From Sternotherus odoratus (taxonomy: Eukaryota; Chordata; Testudines; Kinosternidae): 64,000 bases of DNA. The first letter of the stretch is position 1, and every line of letters starts with the position of its first letter. The stretch covers positions 32,837,626 through 32,901,625 of the forward strand of contig JAVMKO010000004.1 in NCBI GenBank assembly GCA_032164245.1, read 5' to 3'. The notes under the pieces are model-generated. The model made no database searches and was not told the DNA's origin. It saw only the letters and a list, made by a program, of their open reading frames with translations. This document shows, piece by piece, positions 21,165-32,223 of this stretch. The position numbers and the translations under genes were made by a program.

Positions 21165-23918
21165 GACACTCTAAAAACAAAGAAACAAAAAATAACACAT
21201 ACTCTAGACTACTGGAAATTTTAAATTAGAATGTAACTTTTTGTAACACACAAATGATATAACTCAGTATCATTTTTACCCCTACTGTATCACAAATATT
21301 ATAACATTTATATTCCCTTAAAGAGGGAAATGAAAACTTAACTACAACATTCTTGTTGCTGTCTTATGGCCATATATGGTACTGCCCTATATTCATGGGC
21401 ACAGCTCCCATTGTCCTCAATAGAAGCTCCACTGGGGATCAAAAGCTGTATGTGGCTCCTAATGTGTACTCTTTGGATAACATGCCAAAACACAGACATT
21501 ATGTAGGTCTGTATGTGTTTTAAAATGTTCCGTAACCAGATGTACATCAACAGCTAAATGCTGCAGTATGTGTCCAACAGTAATACTTTGGTAGGAGTAT
21601 AATGACATTAGTATAATGTCAACAAAAAGTATAGGGGAGAAACTGCACCAATGAAAAAGTGATTACTGACCTTTTCCAAAGTTGTGTCACACTATTATGG
21701 TTCTTGCAGGAGGAATATGGCTTTAATATTGAATAATTGGGACAGGAGTACTGAAAAGTACAGTAAATCCAGCATAATACTCTCTTACCCCAAAATCCAC
21801 ATTCCAAAAAATCTGGAAAAACAGAGCTTTCTCATCTGAGTTATTTACACATGAAAACAGCTCAAAATAATAGCTTTTCACTTGACAAGAAGAACACAGC
21901 TCACCAAATTCATAGATGGATGAGAATAAAGTCTCATGTGTGGTTACCACTATGTAACATACCCTAAACCCTATGTATCACCTTTGTATTTGGCCCACTG
22001 AGTCTGACTGAAAGGAAATCTAGGAAGCCTACACAGCTGTACCTCGCGTACACAAGGCCCTCTTTCTTTTTGTGTTTGTCTTCGAGTCCAAGGATCAGGA
22101 TGAAAGCAACACCTTTTGTTTAGAATAGTAATATTAATCTCTAAGTCTCAAAGTTATTCAACCAAACCAAACCAGCAATGAAATAACAGTCCAGAGATTC
22201 CATTTAGATAAGGACCAAAAAGGGTGCATCCATGCCTGTCCTATTTACTGAAACCTTCTGTCTGCAAAACTAGGCTAAAAGCCTCAAAAGAACATGCTTT
22301 CTCCCAAAATGTCTGGTACTGCCTGTTTCTGGATAGGCTGAAAATGAGACAGGAAGGAGCCTTCCTTCATAGAGTGTTTTGCTTCTGGTTCCCCAAAATG
22401 CATGTGAAATGAAGGGGATAACATGAATCAAACTTTTCAAAGGGGCAGAAAAGTGGGTTCAGATATGAAGCATGGGGGAAAGATGGAGTCTGTACTTTTA
22501 TTTTAATTAATTTGGTGCTCATGAAAGGTGCTGTAATAATGGCTCAAGAGACTGACGATTTTTTAACCTCCATCCACTATTAAATAAAGCACAAAGATCA
22601 GCAGCAATGCAAGCCTCTCTACATTGCCTTGGCAATATATTTCAGACTGGAACAGGAAAGGACCAGTGAGGATCCCATGCCCCCAAAACCCCTGGACTCT
22701 CTGCTGAGACTCTGAATGGAAACACCATTTGTACTTATTACAGTGGTGGGTTTTGTAAGATGGCTGGAGAGGAGCTCATTCAACTGGACAATGTAAAGGC
22801 AATAGGCTATATGTGTATATTTCATTCAAATCGTCTCAGCCATTCAGCTGCAAAGTGTCAATCCTTATTTGATCTGAACCAGTTCATCAACAACTGACTA
22901 GTAAAACTGTGGGTATTATGTGAATTACTTCTCTCTTTTTTTTTAAGGAAGGGGAAGAAAAGAAATAATAAGAGACCTGATTCTGCCCTTCTTGCTAACG
23001 ATGGCAAATATCTTATTCCATGAGAAGTCCTGTGAACTTCAATGATATGCTTGTGTGAGTTTCTTCTCAGCATGACAGTGTTTATGCAATACTTAAGCGA
23101 AGCTATCTACTAACTCTTGTACATATGTGCTGTGAGAGGAGAATGGCCCTCGAATACACTGTACTGTAGAACCAGCAGGATTTGCTGTATATTTTTTTCT
23201 ATATTCATGGATTTTAAGACTCAACAAAAATTAAATCCAGTTGTACTTCTCTGCTCCTACTGGTCAGCTGCTTGGGAGTGGCATGCCAGTCGTTGCACTG
23301 CCCCTCCAAAGCAAATGCAGCAGGAAAGCTTCCCCAGAGGTGCTGAATGGTTCTGCACTAAGAGGCAGTGCTGGTTCCCAGCTGGGCCAGATACTGATCC
23401 TCACACAGAGTAGTCCCTTCCTCCTTGAATAGTTCCATTGACCTCAAGTAGGAAGGGACAACTCAGCATGTGTTAAGGTAGCAATATCTGGCACTAACAA
23501 CTAACCTATGTTTAAGCAATGGCAGTCTGCATAAGGCCCTTTGTCTGACTTGTCTATTGGTATTACAGTGCAGCTGATGACACCAGCTGGCAAGTAGCAG
23601 TGTTCCTCTGTCACAGCAGGGGCCAGCAGACCATTTGGAAATAATTCATTGAGAATGTTGAGCTATCCTTTTTTCTTCTTTTCAACCATGTTGATGGAAC
23701 AGCAGAAACTGTAATGAAGAATAAGTTGGGCCTAAGTTATAGTTATCCTAAATAAAAGCATTAGAAAATGACTGTGTGAGTAAATAGGAACAGCAGGTTT
23801 TCTTAGTGGCTTATGAACAACACAGAAACCTGGAAGTGACAATTAACAGAAACCCGCAGCTTGTTAAGTCCAGGATAAAAGGTTACAATTCATAGAGTAC
23901 CATCTGGAAGGAAAAATG
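21165..23918. other. Mostly unique non-coding sequence
   Basis: No gene. A weak palindromic relic (CCTGATTCTGCCCTTCTTGC) lies near 22976-23060. Open frames at 23117-23432 and 22224-22412 show no known domain. Confidence 0.45.
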
Positions 23919-23920
23919 TA

Positions 23921-24397
23921 CCGTATTTTTCGCCCTATAAGACGCACTTTTTCTTCCCCAAAACGGGGGGGGAAAAAGTTGGTGCGTCTTATAGGGCGAA
24001 TGTGCGCCCCGGTTCCCCCCTCCCCGCCGCGGGCGGGCTGCCGAGGTTCCCCCCTCCCCGCCGGACCAAAAAAAAAGGTGCGCCCCGGTTCCCCCCTCCC
24101 CGCCGGACAAAAAAAAAAAAAAAAGCACCTCGCTCTCCCGTCCCCGCCGCGCGGGCGGGCTGCCGGGAGCGTCCCGGTTCCCCCCTCCCCACCGCGGGCG
24201 GGCTGCGGCGGGGAGGGGGGAACCGGGACGCTCCCGGCAGCCCGCCCGCGGCGGGGAGGGGGGAACCTCGGCAGCCCGCCCACGCGGCGGGGACGGGAGA
24301 GCGAGGCGCTTTTTTTTTTTTTTCCCCCCCGGCTTTTTTATTAAAAACCAAGGGGGCGTCTTATAGGACGGAGCGTCCTATAAGACGAAAAATACGG
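23921..24397. mobile_element. GC-rich fold-back DNA transposon with TA target
   Basis: Starts CCGTATTTTTCGCCCTATAA and ends with the complement of CCGTATTTTTCGTCTTATAG, between TA at 23919-23920 and 24398-24399. A hairpin lies just inside the left end, where GCCCTATAAGACGCAC pairs with GTGCGTCTTATAGGGC (23930-23998), and a smaller one lies inside the right end. The centre (about 24127-24307) is a very GC- and CpG-rich near-perfect palindrome with arms around CTCGCTCTCCCGTCCCCGCC and an inner GGTTCCCCCCTCCCC. No transposase. The TA target suggests the Tc1/mariner superfamily; that is inferred from the target only. Confidence 0.8.
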
Positions 24398-24399
24398 TA

Positions 24400-25659
24400 C
24401 TTAAAATGAAATCATTACCTAATACTAAATAATTTTATCCATAACTTTCTAATTGAACCTCACTAGCAACTACAACAGAGAAGTGCAACAACATTTCTTA
24501 AAATCTCAAACTTGAAACAATGCCCTCCCCTTGACTTGGCGTTCCACCAGGAAATTTTTTCATGGACTAAAGATCTTTCTCTCACTGTATGATAGGCTTT
24601 ATCCTGGCCACTAACAGCAGTTCAACTCCATCTTGACAAAGGGTAGCAAGAGGGATTAGCAGTTAGAGAATAGCTGAAAGGTTTGTTTTAGGAGATACCA
24701 GCAGCTGCCCTCAAGAATCCTTGTTTACAATAGCTCTGTCATTTATTGAGGATAAATCTACATGTTAGCACTGGATTTTTTTAGGATTGAAAAAGACTGG
24801 GCAATTTCTGAAAACGAGGTGGAGAGCATGTCCAAGACTGCAGGACCAGGGGAAACAACAGAAAACATCCAACAAAGAAGAAGGGGTGGGGAAAACAGAA
24901 AGGAGAGATTGCGGTACATACTCAGAAATTATGTGATGAGTGCAGTATAAAAGCCTAGATAAACAGCTATAGACTAACAAAGTTGAAATGAGTAGAGGGA
25001 AGGGGAGAGCTAAGCTCATATATGAACATTGGAGGCATAGCTATTGAAGTCCTTAGATACAGATGAGGAGTCTTTCCGGACAGGAATTATCTGTGGATAT
25101 ATTTGTGCATCAGAGTGGTGGTCTGAACAGACTGGAATTTCAACATGAGACACAAAAGAGGATTTGGCATTAAGGATGAAATCAAGATTCCAGACCTGGG
25201 AGGTGAAAGTTAGGTCACGAGTCGAGGAAAGCAATGGATAAGTATGAGTTAGGTATTCAGATGTGACTGAGGGTAGAAGGCTGTCTGTCTTGGTCACATT
25301 CAATTGCAGGAAATTAAAATGGAGTCAAATACTGACATGTTTGTTTTGGAGAGCAAGCTGGGGGTGGAGGGAGGGATTTCAATGAGAGGCAGAATTGGGT
25401 ATCTGTTTAAGAGGTAGTTGAGGCTGGAGAGTGAAATGCAAGAATAAGGAGCCAGAGAAAGAGAGAAAAGGGGATTGAGTATAGAGTTTTGGGGACCTCT
25501 AGAGGAATGATCGGAGACAAAGAATATATTGGAGAGATACAGACAAAATTAGAGACATATGGACAAAACCAGCTGAGGAGGGAGCTAAAAGCATCAGCAT
25601 AGCTCTTGAAATATTCACTTAAATATTGACTTAAAGTGGGAGTTTCAAAAGCACAGGAA
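24400..25659. other. Non-coding, purine-rich in part
   Basis: Segment about 24990-25660 is purine-rich on the plus strand and keeps frames open on the minus strand (25016-25303, 25407-25673). It may be a decayed LINE, but I see no diagnostic motif. Confidence 0.4.
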
Positions 25660-26735
25660 GGTGAGATTTTCAAAGGTATTTAAGTACTGTGTTGGGGCTT
25701 GCTCCCATCACCTGTTAGCCAAGGGATTAAAAACAAATTAGTGCACCTGAGATTGCCTAAAGGCCAGAAGGGATTAAGAGTTAAGTAAAGATCATTAGGC
25801 ACCTGGCTTTCTAACAAGCTAAGGGAATTCTGATGGGGAGACTAGAGAGAACACAGGATTGTTTTATTAAGAGAAACCCCCAGAGAGTAGGTCAGATTCT
25901 GGTAAGAGGGGAAGTGGAAGTCCTAAGATTGGGCTGAAACAGGCAGATGCCAGGTATTAGAATGGATAGGGACAAAGTTAGGCTCCTGTGGGGGAAAGGG
26001 TCAGTAGCTGTGCTTCAGTGAAGCCAGGGAGAGAAGAGTAGTTAGTTCAGCAGAGAGAGGTGAAGCTAGAAGCCTGAGAAGCCTGTTACGGAAAGACTGG
26101 TGGGGAGAAAGGGGGAAAAAAGGTTGTTTAGATGCAGGAAGCAGCCCAGGGAAACCACAGCATGTCTGAAGGAAAAGACCTAGCTGTGGGTAGTCAATGG
26201 GCCTGGGTTCCTCTATTAGGCCACGACAAACAAGGAATGGAAGCCCAACACAAGGAATAATGAGCCCAGGGTAGAACTGAAGACTAATTCCAAGGATGAG
26301 CTAAGGACTAGCCCAAAAGGGGGCTGAAGGGGCTCGTGTGTTGGGAGGCTTTGTGAACTTTTTGTTGCAATGCTCTGGAAAGGGGACTGAACTGTACGTG
26401 ACTTGCTTAGAGAGGACTGAGGCATGGAAAACCTGCTGAGAGGCAGATGGCCTGCAGGAGGTGCTTGAGACAAGGACCCCTTGCAGCATTGCACCCTGAC
26501 ACAAGAGGGATGCGGTGGTGAGTACATTATATAGGTTCCTAAAGATGCAGTTAAGCACCTAAGTGAGATTGGTGCCTAACTTCCACTGACTGCCTTGGAA
26601 AATTCCACCAGGCACCCATGGCATCTTAGACACCTAAATTGATTTGAAAATATGGAGTTCCAGTCCCATTGACCTTTGCCAATGGGACTTGTGCTCCTAA
26701 GTCACTTAGGAGCATATCTTCAAAATTCCAGACTT
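25660..26735. repeat. Dispersed repeat (GCACCTAA class) split by a later insertion
   Basis: Left part 25660-25687 (GAGATTTTCAAAGGTATTTA) and right part 26526-26735 (AGGTTCCTAAAGATGCAGTT, TTGATTTGAAAATATGG, CACTTAGGAGCATATC) join into a repeat with internal AGGTGCCTAA phrases. The same class flanks the LTR at 44 kb. Confidence 0.55.
25688..26520. mobile_element. 833-bp insertion, probable LTR-type or other non-coding element
   Basis: The block begins TGTGTTGGGGCTTGCTCCC and ends GATGCGGTGGTG, with AGTAC immediately on each side (25683-25687, 26521-26525). It separates the two halves of a dispersed repeat. On the minus strand an AATAAA (complement at 25863-25868) lies about 170 bp before the end, where an LTR poly(A) signal might be. 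The right terminus is not the expected CA, and seven extra bases follow the right AGTAC, so the borders and class are unsure. Confidence 0.45.
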
Positions 26736-27147
26736 AAACAATAGTTAGGCTTTGTCATGAAATGATCCTCTTTAAGCACTGCCTCAGTCCCTTAGATTGG
26801 CTTAGAGTACTTATCAGTATAGGCCAACAATGGGTCTGACTTGCACATTTTAAATTACAGTATGCTTCAAGTACAGTGCTAGTCTGAGTAGTGACATTGT
26901 ACAAATGTCACCTTCTTAGTTTGGGTCCCATGTATTCAGTCTTATGTGCTGGCTTCAGTGACAAAAATAAGATTTTAAGGTTTTCTTACTGTTCTGGTAG
27001 AGCCAACACTGAAAAAAAAAATGTGTGTGGGGGAGAAGAGGAGCTGTATCCTATTCCCTCCTCTACACCAATGGAATTATTTACTACGTTCCAAGCAGTT
27101 GCAGCAAAGTGAACACCTAAAGCAAAGGATGTGCTCAGGTGTCACTA
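26736..27147. other. Non-coding spacer
   Basis: No gene or repeat recognised. Confidence 0.45.
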
Positions 27148-27290
27148 AGGGTATACCATGCTTCAATTAGCCACCCAAGGCTGGCCCATGCCAGCTGACT
27201 CAGGCTAAGGAGTTGTTTAATTGTGGTGTAGGCTGCAACCTTAGCTCTGGGAACCTCTCACTTTGCAGGGTTGTGGTGGGGTTGCACAGA
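27148..27290. mobile_element. Partial MITE, GTCTACACT-ended class
   Basis: GGGTATACCATGCTTCAATT, GGCTGGCCCATGCCAGCTGA, CTCAGGCTAAGG and TTGTGGTGTAGGCTGCAACC form the left half of a dispersed element; the complementary right half is missing. Confidence 0.5.
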
Positions 27291-27450
27291 TGTCTCTGAG
27301 GGCCTAATGGGGCCTGCAGAACCTTCAATGGTAAGTTTAGCACCGGGAGTTGTGCTTTAAAATGGTTATCTTTATTCAATATTCAGGATTTTACACAGAC
27401 TATAAACAAGTGATTGAGTATTAAATTAAACTTTCTAAATCAATTATGAT

Positions 27451-27736
27451 GTTTGTTTTTCTTAGCATTAGTCCCACACTATGGCAGGGTCCGCTTGTCA
27501 GCATATCCACCTCCATTTGGAGACCAGACAGAACCAGTGATATGACCAGGGTATACTCCAAACGATGCATTGTGCCACCTGTCGTTGGAGGCATTTTATA
27601 CCTACTACCAGGTGTTGAGCCTACAGCACCTAGTAGTCTCAGGAGGTCTCCCATCCAGGTACTAGCCAGGTCCAATCCTGCTTAGCTTCTGAGAGTAGAT
27701 GGGATCAGGCGTGTTCAGGGTGGTATAGCCATAGTC
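27451..27736 (-). mobile_element. 5S-rRNA-derived SINE
   Basis: The head (27617-27736) aligns over 120 bp with vertebrate 5S rRNA at roughly 80-85% identity: CATACCACCCTGAACACGCC, AGAAGCTAAGCAGGATTGG, TGGATGGGAGACCTCCTGAG and GGTGCTGTAGGCT appear in order. The internal Pol III promoter boxes of 5S are recognisable. It is followed by a 166-bp non-5S body ending AATGCTAAGAAAAACAAAC. An 18-bp target duplication brackets it exactly: 27433-27450 (TTCTAAATCAATTATGAT) and 27737-27754 (TTCAAAAGCAATTATGAT), 16 of 18 matching. The duplication starts at the base after the 5S 5' end, so transcription began at the 5S start and the RNA was reverse transcribed. It is not a functional 5S gene. 5S-headed SINEs (SINE3 class) are known in other vertebrates; I cannot name this family. 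Confidence 0.85.
27617..27736 (-). pseudogene. 5S rRNA-like head of the SINE
   Basis: Full-length 120-bp 5S-like segment with about 20 substitutions and no obvious indels. It lies inside the SINE above, is single copy, and lacks the T-run terminator directly after it, so it is not an rRNA gene. Confidence 0.85.
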
Positions 27737-27754
27737 TTCAAAAGCAATTATGAT

Positions 27755-29703
27755 AAACTTCCATAATACAGAAGAAACATAAATTGAAGCTAGTAGTATT
27801 CTGCAGATGGGATAAACCCTGCTTATTTAGCAGGTCACAGCATTTAAATGAGATTACTGCCTGTGTCACTGACAAGCAGCAACATAAGGAAAAATGTATT
27901 TGTCTGTTTTAAAATCAGACTTGTCAACCATTCAGTATTCATTTATTGCTATGGATTCCTTAAAAATGAGTAATGGGCTGAAGAATGCAACTCAGTTGGC
28001 AAGCAGTAAGAAATAGTTGACCTTGTACAGTGTTCGCTAAGCCAAATGACCATTGCAATGTGGAACTATGTATTAATCAGCTGCTACAGAAATTTAAGAC
28101 TTGCTTTGGCATGATGTGTTGACATGAGTGCACACAATTTGTGCTGTTATTCGGCTGGAGCGTTATGTGCAGTATATAGTTTTGCATATCCACAATACTG
28201 ATTTCATATGTGAGTTGTTTATTTCTATGCACAGAATCTCCTCTGTGAAGAAACTATGGTCGTCATGACATTTAAAGTAAAAGATCTTTCCAACAGTACA
28301 AGAGAGCAAATTTTATATTGTAAAAATTGGAGATTATGGAAAATTACAATGGCTGTCTACAAAGAGGTGTCTTGATTTGAAACCGGCACTATCGCTCATA
28401 CAGTCACTCATGGTGTTGGCCCTGAGAAACATACAAAATGTTGTCCTTGAGCCATTTTTATCTCTGTTTGTCCAGCATTGTTTACAGAATTAGTGCTGGA
28501 CAAAAATTGCTGGACATTCTTTTTGAAAAGCATTTTCATGGAAATCTTGAGGTTTTGGAAAATAGAAGTAGTCAAACTTTTTCAACCATTGAGTAGCTGA
28601 CTGTGCCTTTGTGATGGTGGGTCTTACATTCTTGAGTTTGCTCTCCCCTTAAATAACATTAAAGCTTGTTTGTGAACAATCTTTTTCAAACTTCCTTTCA
28701 AATCCTTTCATTTTCTTATAAAAATTATCTTCCCACATATTTCTATATATTGATTTTTATAATAGGGTGGTATTTTATTCAGTAGTTGTTGTAATGGCAT
28801 GTTTTTCTGTTGTACACCATCTCAGGTGCTTTTTATAAAAACTGATCAAATATTACACAATAATATCCTTTTCGTAGGTATTTTATTTTATTTATTTTAT
28901 CCCATAAAATACAATCCTCTATTAAATTCTACAAGAAAATGGGAAAACTATAGACAATCTATACATTTCTATTAATTTCTATAGGGCTTTTGCATAAGGA
29001 AGACCTTTTTAGGGATTCAGAGATGTCTGGATAACTTTTGTCTCCTTTTTCCTCCCCTTTTCCCTGGAGCTTTAACATTTTCTGGTTTCAGTAAGGACAG
29101 GAAGTAAAACGGCCAAACTACTATGAGAAAGGCTATTCTCATGAGAGCAGCAACGCAATTTAATGGAGCCAAAAGGCTTGGCTAGTTCAGAAAAGCTTAA
29201 AACATGCATCCAAATGTTCAGTTGCATGTTAAAATGAACTTCTGATCTTCTTGAGATTTTTCAGTCATTAAACACAATAGTTGCACAGATAAAACTCCTG
29301 AACTCCTATACTATATGTGATCAATATAATTATTTGATCCATTATTAATTAAAACTTGGTTCATATTGAAAGTATGAATATACATGAAGCTAACTTTTTA
29401 CTCTCGCTGTGTAACCCCACTGGAGTCAGTGGGACTGTGGAAGTGAAGTTGAGTTGAGTCTATAAAAACAACACTGTTTTGTTTTTATTACAGAATTCAC
29501 TTTTACAATTGAGTTCAATGGAACTTAGTGCACAGAGTCAGTTGTATGATCAGAGCCTAAAGTGGTGAAGTTTTTCACTTGATCAGAAACTCTCAATCTG
29601 CAATGAAAATAAAACATTTAAAAATGTATCAAATCTCTTTTAATTGCACAAATACCTGCTGTGTCTTTGGCTAACATCCTTTGTTCTGTTTAAGAATGCT
29701 TCA
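27755..29703. other. AT-rich non-coding sequence
   Basis: No gene or assigned repeat over nearly 2 kb. A TTTTA-rich stretch lies near 28875-28900. Confidence 0.5.
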
Positions 29704-30722
29704 GCATAGTTGAAGACCACGCTGAATACAGAATTTGAAAGGACAAATTCTCTAGTGAATCCTATGCAGTTAAAATTTGCTAAATTTGGTGACTGGGCAA
29801 CAAAAGGGAAGATGAAATTCAATGTTGACAAATACAAAGTAATGCACATTGGAAAACATAATCCCAACTATACGTACAAAATGATGGGGTCTAAATTAGC
29901 TGTTACCACGCAAAGATTTTGGAATAATTGTGAATAGATCTCTAAAAACATCTGCTCTATGTGCAGTGGTAGTCAAAAAAGTGAATAGAATAGTAGGAAC
30001 CATTAGGAAAGGGATAGATAATAAGAATGAAAATTTAATAATGGCACTATATAAATCCATGGTATGCTCACACCTGGAATACTGGATGCAGTTCTGGTCC
30101 CTATCTTGAAATAAAAAAGATATTAGAATTGGAAAAGGTACAGAGAAGGGCAAGAAAATGATTAGGGTATGGAACTGTTTCCCCATAAGGAAAGATTAAA
30201 AAGACTGGGATGTTCACTTTGGAAAAGAGATGACTAAAGGGGGGATATGATAGAAGTCAATAAAATCACGAATGGTATGGAGAAAGTGAATAAGGAAATG
30301 TTATTAACCCTTTCACATAATACAAGAACCGGGGTCACCCTGTGAAATTAATAGGGAGCAGGTTTAAAACAAACAGAAGGAAGTACTTCACACAACACAT
30401 AGTCAACCTGTGGCACTCATTGCCAAAGGATGTGGTGAAGATCAAAAGAGTAGTAACGGTTCAAAACCGAGTTCATGGGGGATAGGTCCATCAATGGTTA
30501 TTAACCAAGATGGTCAGGAATGCAACCCCATGCTCTGGATGTCCTTAAACCTCTGGCTGTAAAAAGCTGGGACTGGGCAGCATGGGATAAATCACTCATT
30601 AATTGCCCTGGTCTGCTTATTCCCTCTGAAGCGTCTGGCACTGGCCACTGTCAGAAGACAGGATACTTGGATAAAAGGACCATTAGTCTGACCCAATGGC
30701 AAGTATTTTGTTTTTATAAGAA
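29704..30722 (+). mobile_element. CR1 LINE, 3' coding part and 3' UTR (dead)
   Basis: A 5'-truncated CR1. Its first part reads in frame as the region after the RT catalytic motif (residues like MKFNVDKYKVMHIGK and LAVTTQ at about 29812-29920). It then breaks by frameshift at 29920 and degenerates through the 3' end of ORF2 (landmarks CATGGTATGCTCACACCTGG and GGTACAGAGAAGGGCAAG). The 3' UTR has GGATAGGTCCATCAATGG and ends GTCTGACCCAATGGCAAG. CR1 is the dominant LINE of reptiles and birds. The retained order with 17860-18600 indicates closely related subfamilies. Confidence 0.85.
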
Positions 30723-30984
30723 ATGCAATGGTTAGGAATCTCATTTGCTTACTGTGCAAAATATAAAAGCTATAGAAACTTGTGTGGCATAACAAAATGC
30801 TGCTATCTGATGGTTTTCCTTATCGGTAGCCATGTTTCTCTATGAGGAAAAATACTTAAATAATGGATCTTTTTCCTTGTCAGCAAAAAATTTTTTGTAG
30901 ATCCTGATTGATTCCATTCTTGTGTGTAATTGGGTTTATGAGACTGTGAGTATAACTATAGCACTGGCACATTATATCTATATA
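30723..30984. other. Non-coding spacer ending in TA-rich DNA
   Basis: No gene. The last 15 bases are TATATCTATATA-like and probably belong to the tail of the SINE at 32224-32430, now separated by the Helitron. Confidence 0.5.
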
Positions 30985-32222
30985 TCTATATATATAAAAG
31001 TCAAGTGGTGTATGTATGACAGCGAACTCCTCCCGCACCGTTTGAGCCAGAGACTTGAAATTTGGTACAGTTAGGGATCTTGGGGTCTAGATGCTGGTAA
31101 GGGTCGAAAAATTTTCGGATCTCACCTCTGAAGCCCCCCAGGGGTGAAAGTCTTTCAGGGCCAATCACATCAGCTGGGCGGTTAGGTGGTGATGATGTCA
31201 TAATACCCCCTCCAACAGACACCGCACTCGCTCAGCTCACCGCCCCTCCCTCCTCCAACGGAACCCTGGAGATCCCTCAGTTCTCTGCCCCTCCCCAACG
31301 GAACCCCGGAATCCATCAGCTCTGTGCCCCCCTCACCTGCGAAGGTCCACAGAATCCCTCGGCTCTGCCCCCCCCCCCGCGACGGATCCGAGTTGGGTTT
31401 GGTGGGACGGTAAGTGAGGTGGGGGGTGTCGGGGTTGGTCTGGGGGGGTGGGAAGGTGTCGGGGTGGGTGTTGGGTTTGGTCTGGGGGGGGGGGGAGGTG
31501 TCTGGGTGGGTGCCCAGACCAAACCCGACACCCCCCCCCGGCTCACTTACCCCCGACCAAACCCGACACCGCCACCTCACCCCCCCCCACCAACTGCAAC
31601 ACCCCCTGACCAACCCCAACACCCACACCGACACCTTCCCACCCCCCCAGACCAAACCCGACACCCCCTGGCTCACTTACCCCCCGACCGAACCCGACAC
31701 CCCCACCTCACCCCCCCACCAATCGCAACACCCCCAGACCAAACCCGACACCCCCCGGCTCACTTACCCCCCGACCGAACCCGACACCCCCACCTCATCC
31801 CCCCAAGCAAACCGACACCCCCACCTCACCCCCCCACCAACCGCAACACCCCCTGACGAACCGCAACACCCACACCGACACCTTCCCACCCCCCCAGACC
31901 AAACCCGACACCCCCCACCTCACTTACCCCCCGACCAAACCCGACACCCCCACCAACACCTCACCCCCCCCCCCGGCTCACGGTGCACTGTGTAGCACAC
32001 AGATTATTAAATACACTGTTCGGTCGGCGGGTGAGGTGGGGGTGTCGGGTTTGCTCAGGGGGTGAGGTGGGGGTGTCGGGTTTGGTCGGGGGGTCAGGTG
32101 GGGGTGGCGGGAAGGTGTCGGGGTGGGTGAGGGGTGGGTGTTGGGTTTGGTCAGGGGGGTGTCAGCTGTCTGCCCCCTCCCCACCTCCGACTGACCCGAG
32201 CAACGCCGGGCACTTTTGCTAG
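30985..32222 (+). mobile_element. Non-autonomous Helitron (copy 1) with GC-rich minisatellite
   Basis: Starts TCTATATATATAAAAG and ends CACTTTTGCTAG, preceded by A (30984) and followed by T (32223): the A|TC...CTAG|T signature of Helitrons, with no target duplication. A small CCCG...CGGG hairpin sits about 10 bases before the CTAG end. The first 400 bp (for example CGTTTGAGCCAGAGACTTGA, GGGTCGAAAAATTTTCGG) are shared almost exactly with the minus-strand copy at 57164-58685. The middle is a minisatellite of units such as CCAAACCCGACACCCCCACC, arranged G-rich (31405-31511), C-rich (31512-31978), then G-rich (32025-32165). No Rep/helicase gene. Long open frames inside are artefacts of the array. 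Confidence 0.9.
31405..32165. repeat. Strand-switching G-rich/C-rich minisatellite in Helitron copy 1
   Basis: Units of about 25-50 bp based on GGTGTCGGGTTTGGTC or its complement. Orientation flips near 31511 and again near 31980-32025, where a non-repetitive segment (CACTGTGTAGCACACAG) lies. Many runs of six to twelve G or C. Confidence 0.85.
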
Positions 32223-32223
32223 T

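Noticed and set aside
23864..24409. Arg/Pro/Gly-rich open frames of 120-142 codons
   Set aside because: Translations of a GC-rich palindrome in a non-coding element.
27617..27736. Functional 5S rRNA gene
   Set aside because: About 20 substitutions, a single copy, a 166-bp non-5S tail and target duplications show it is the head of a SINE.
31182..31995. Long Pro/Thr-rich or Gly/Val-rich open frames (up to 193 codons); similar at 57557-58406
   Set aside because: Artefacts of the Helitron minisatellite; frames are open on both strands and have no domain.
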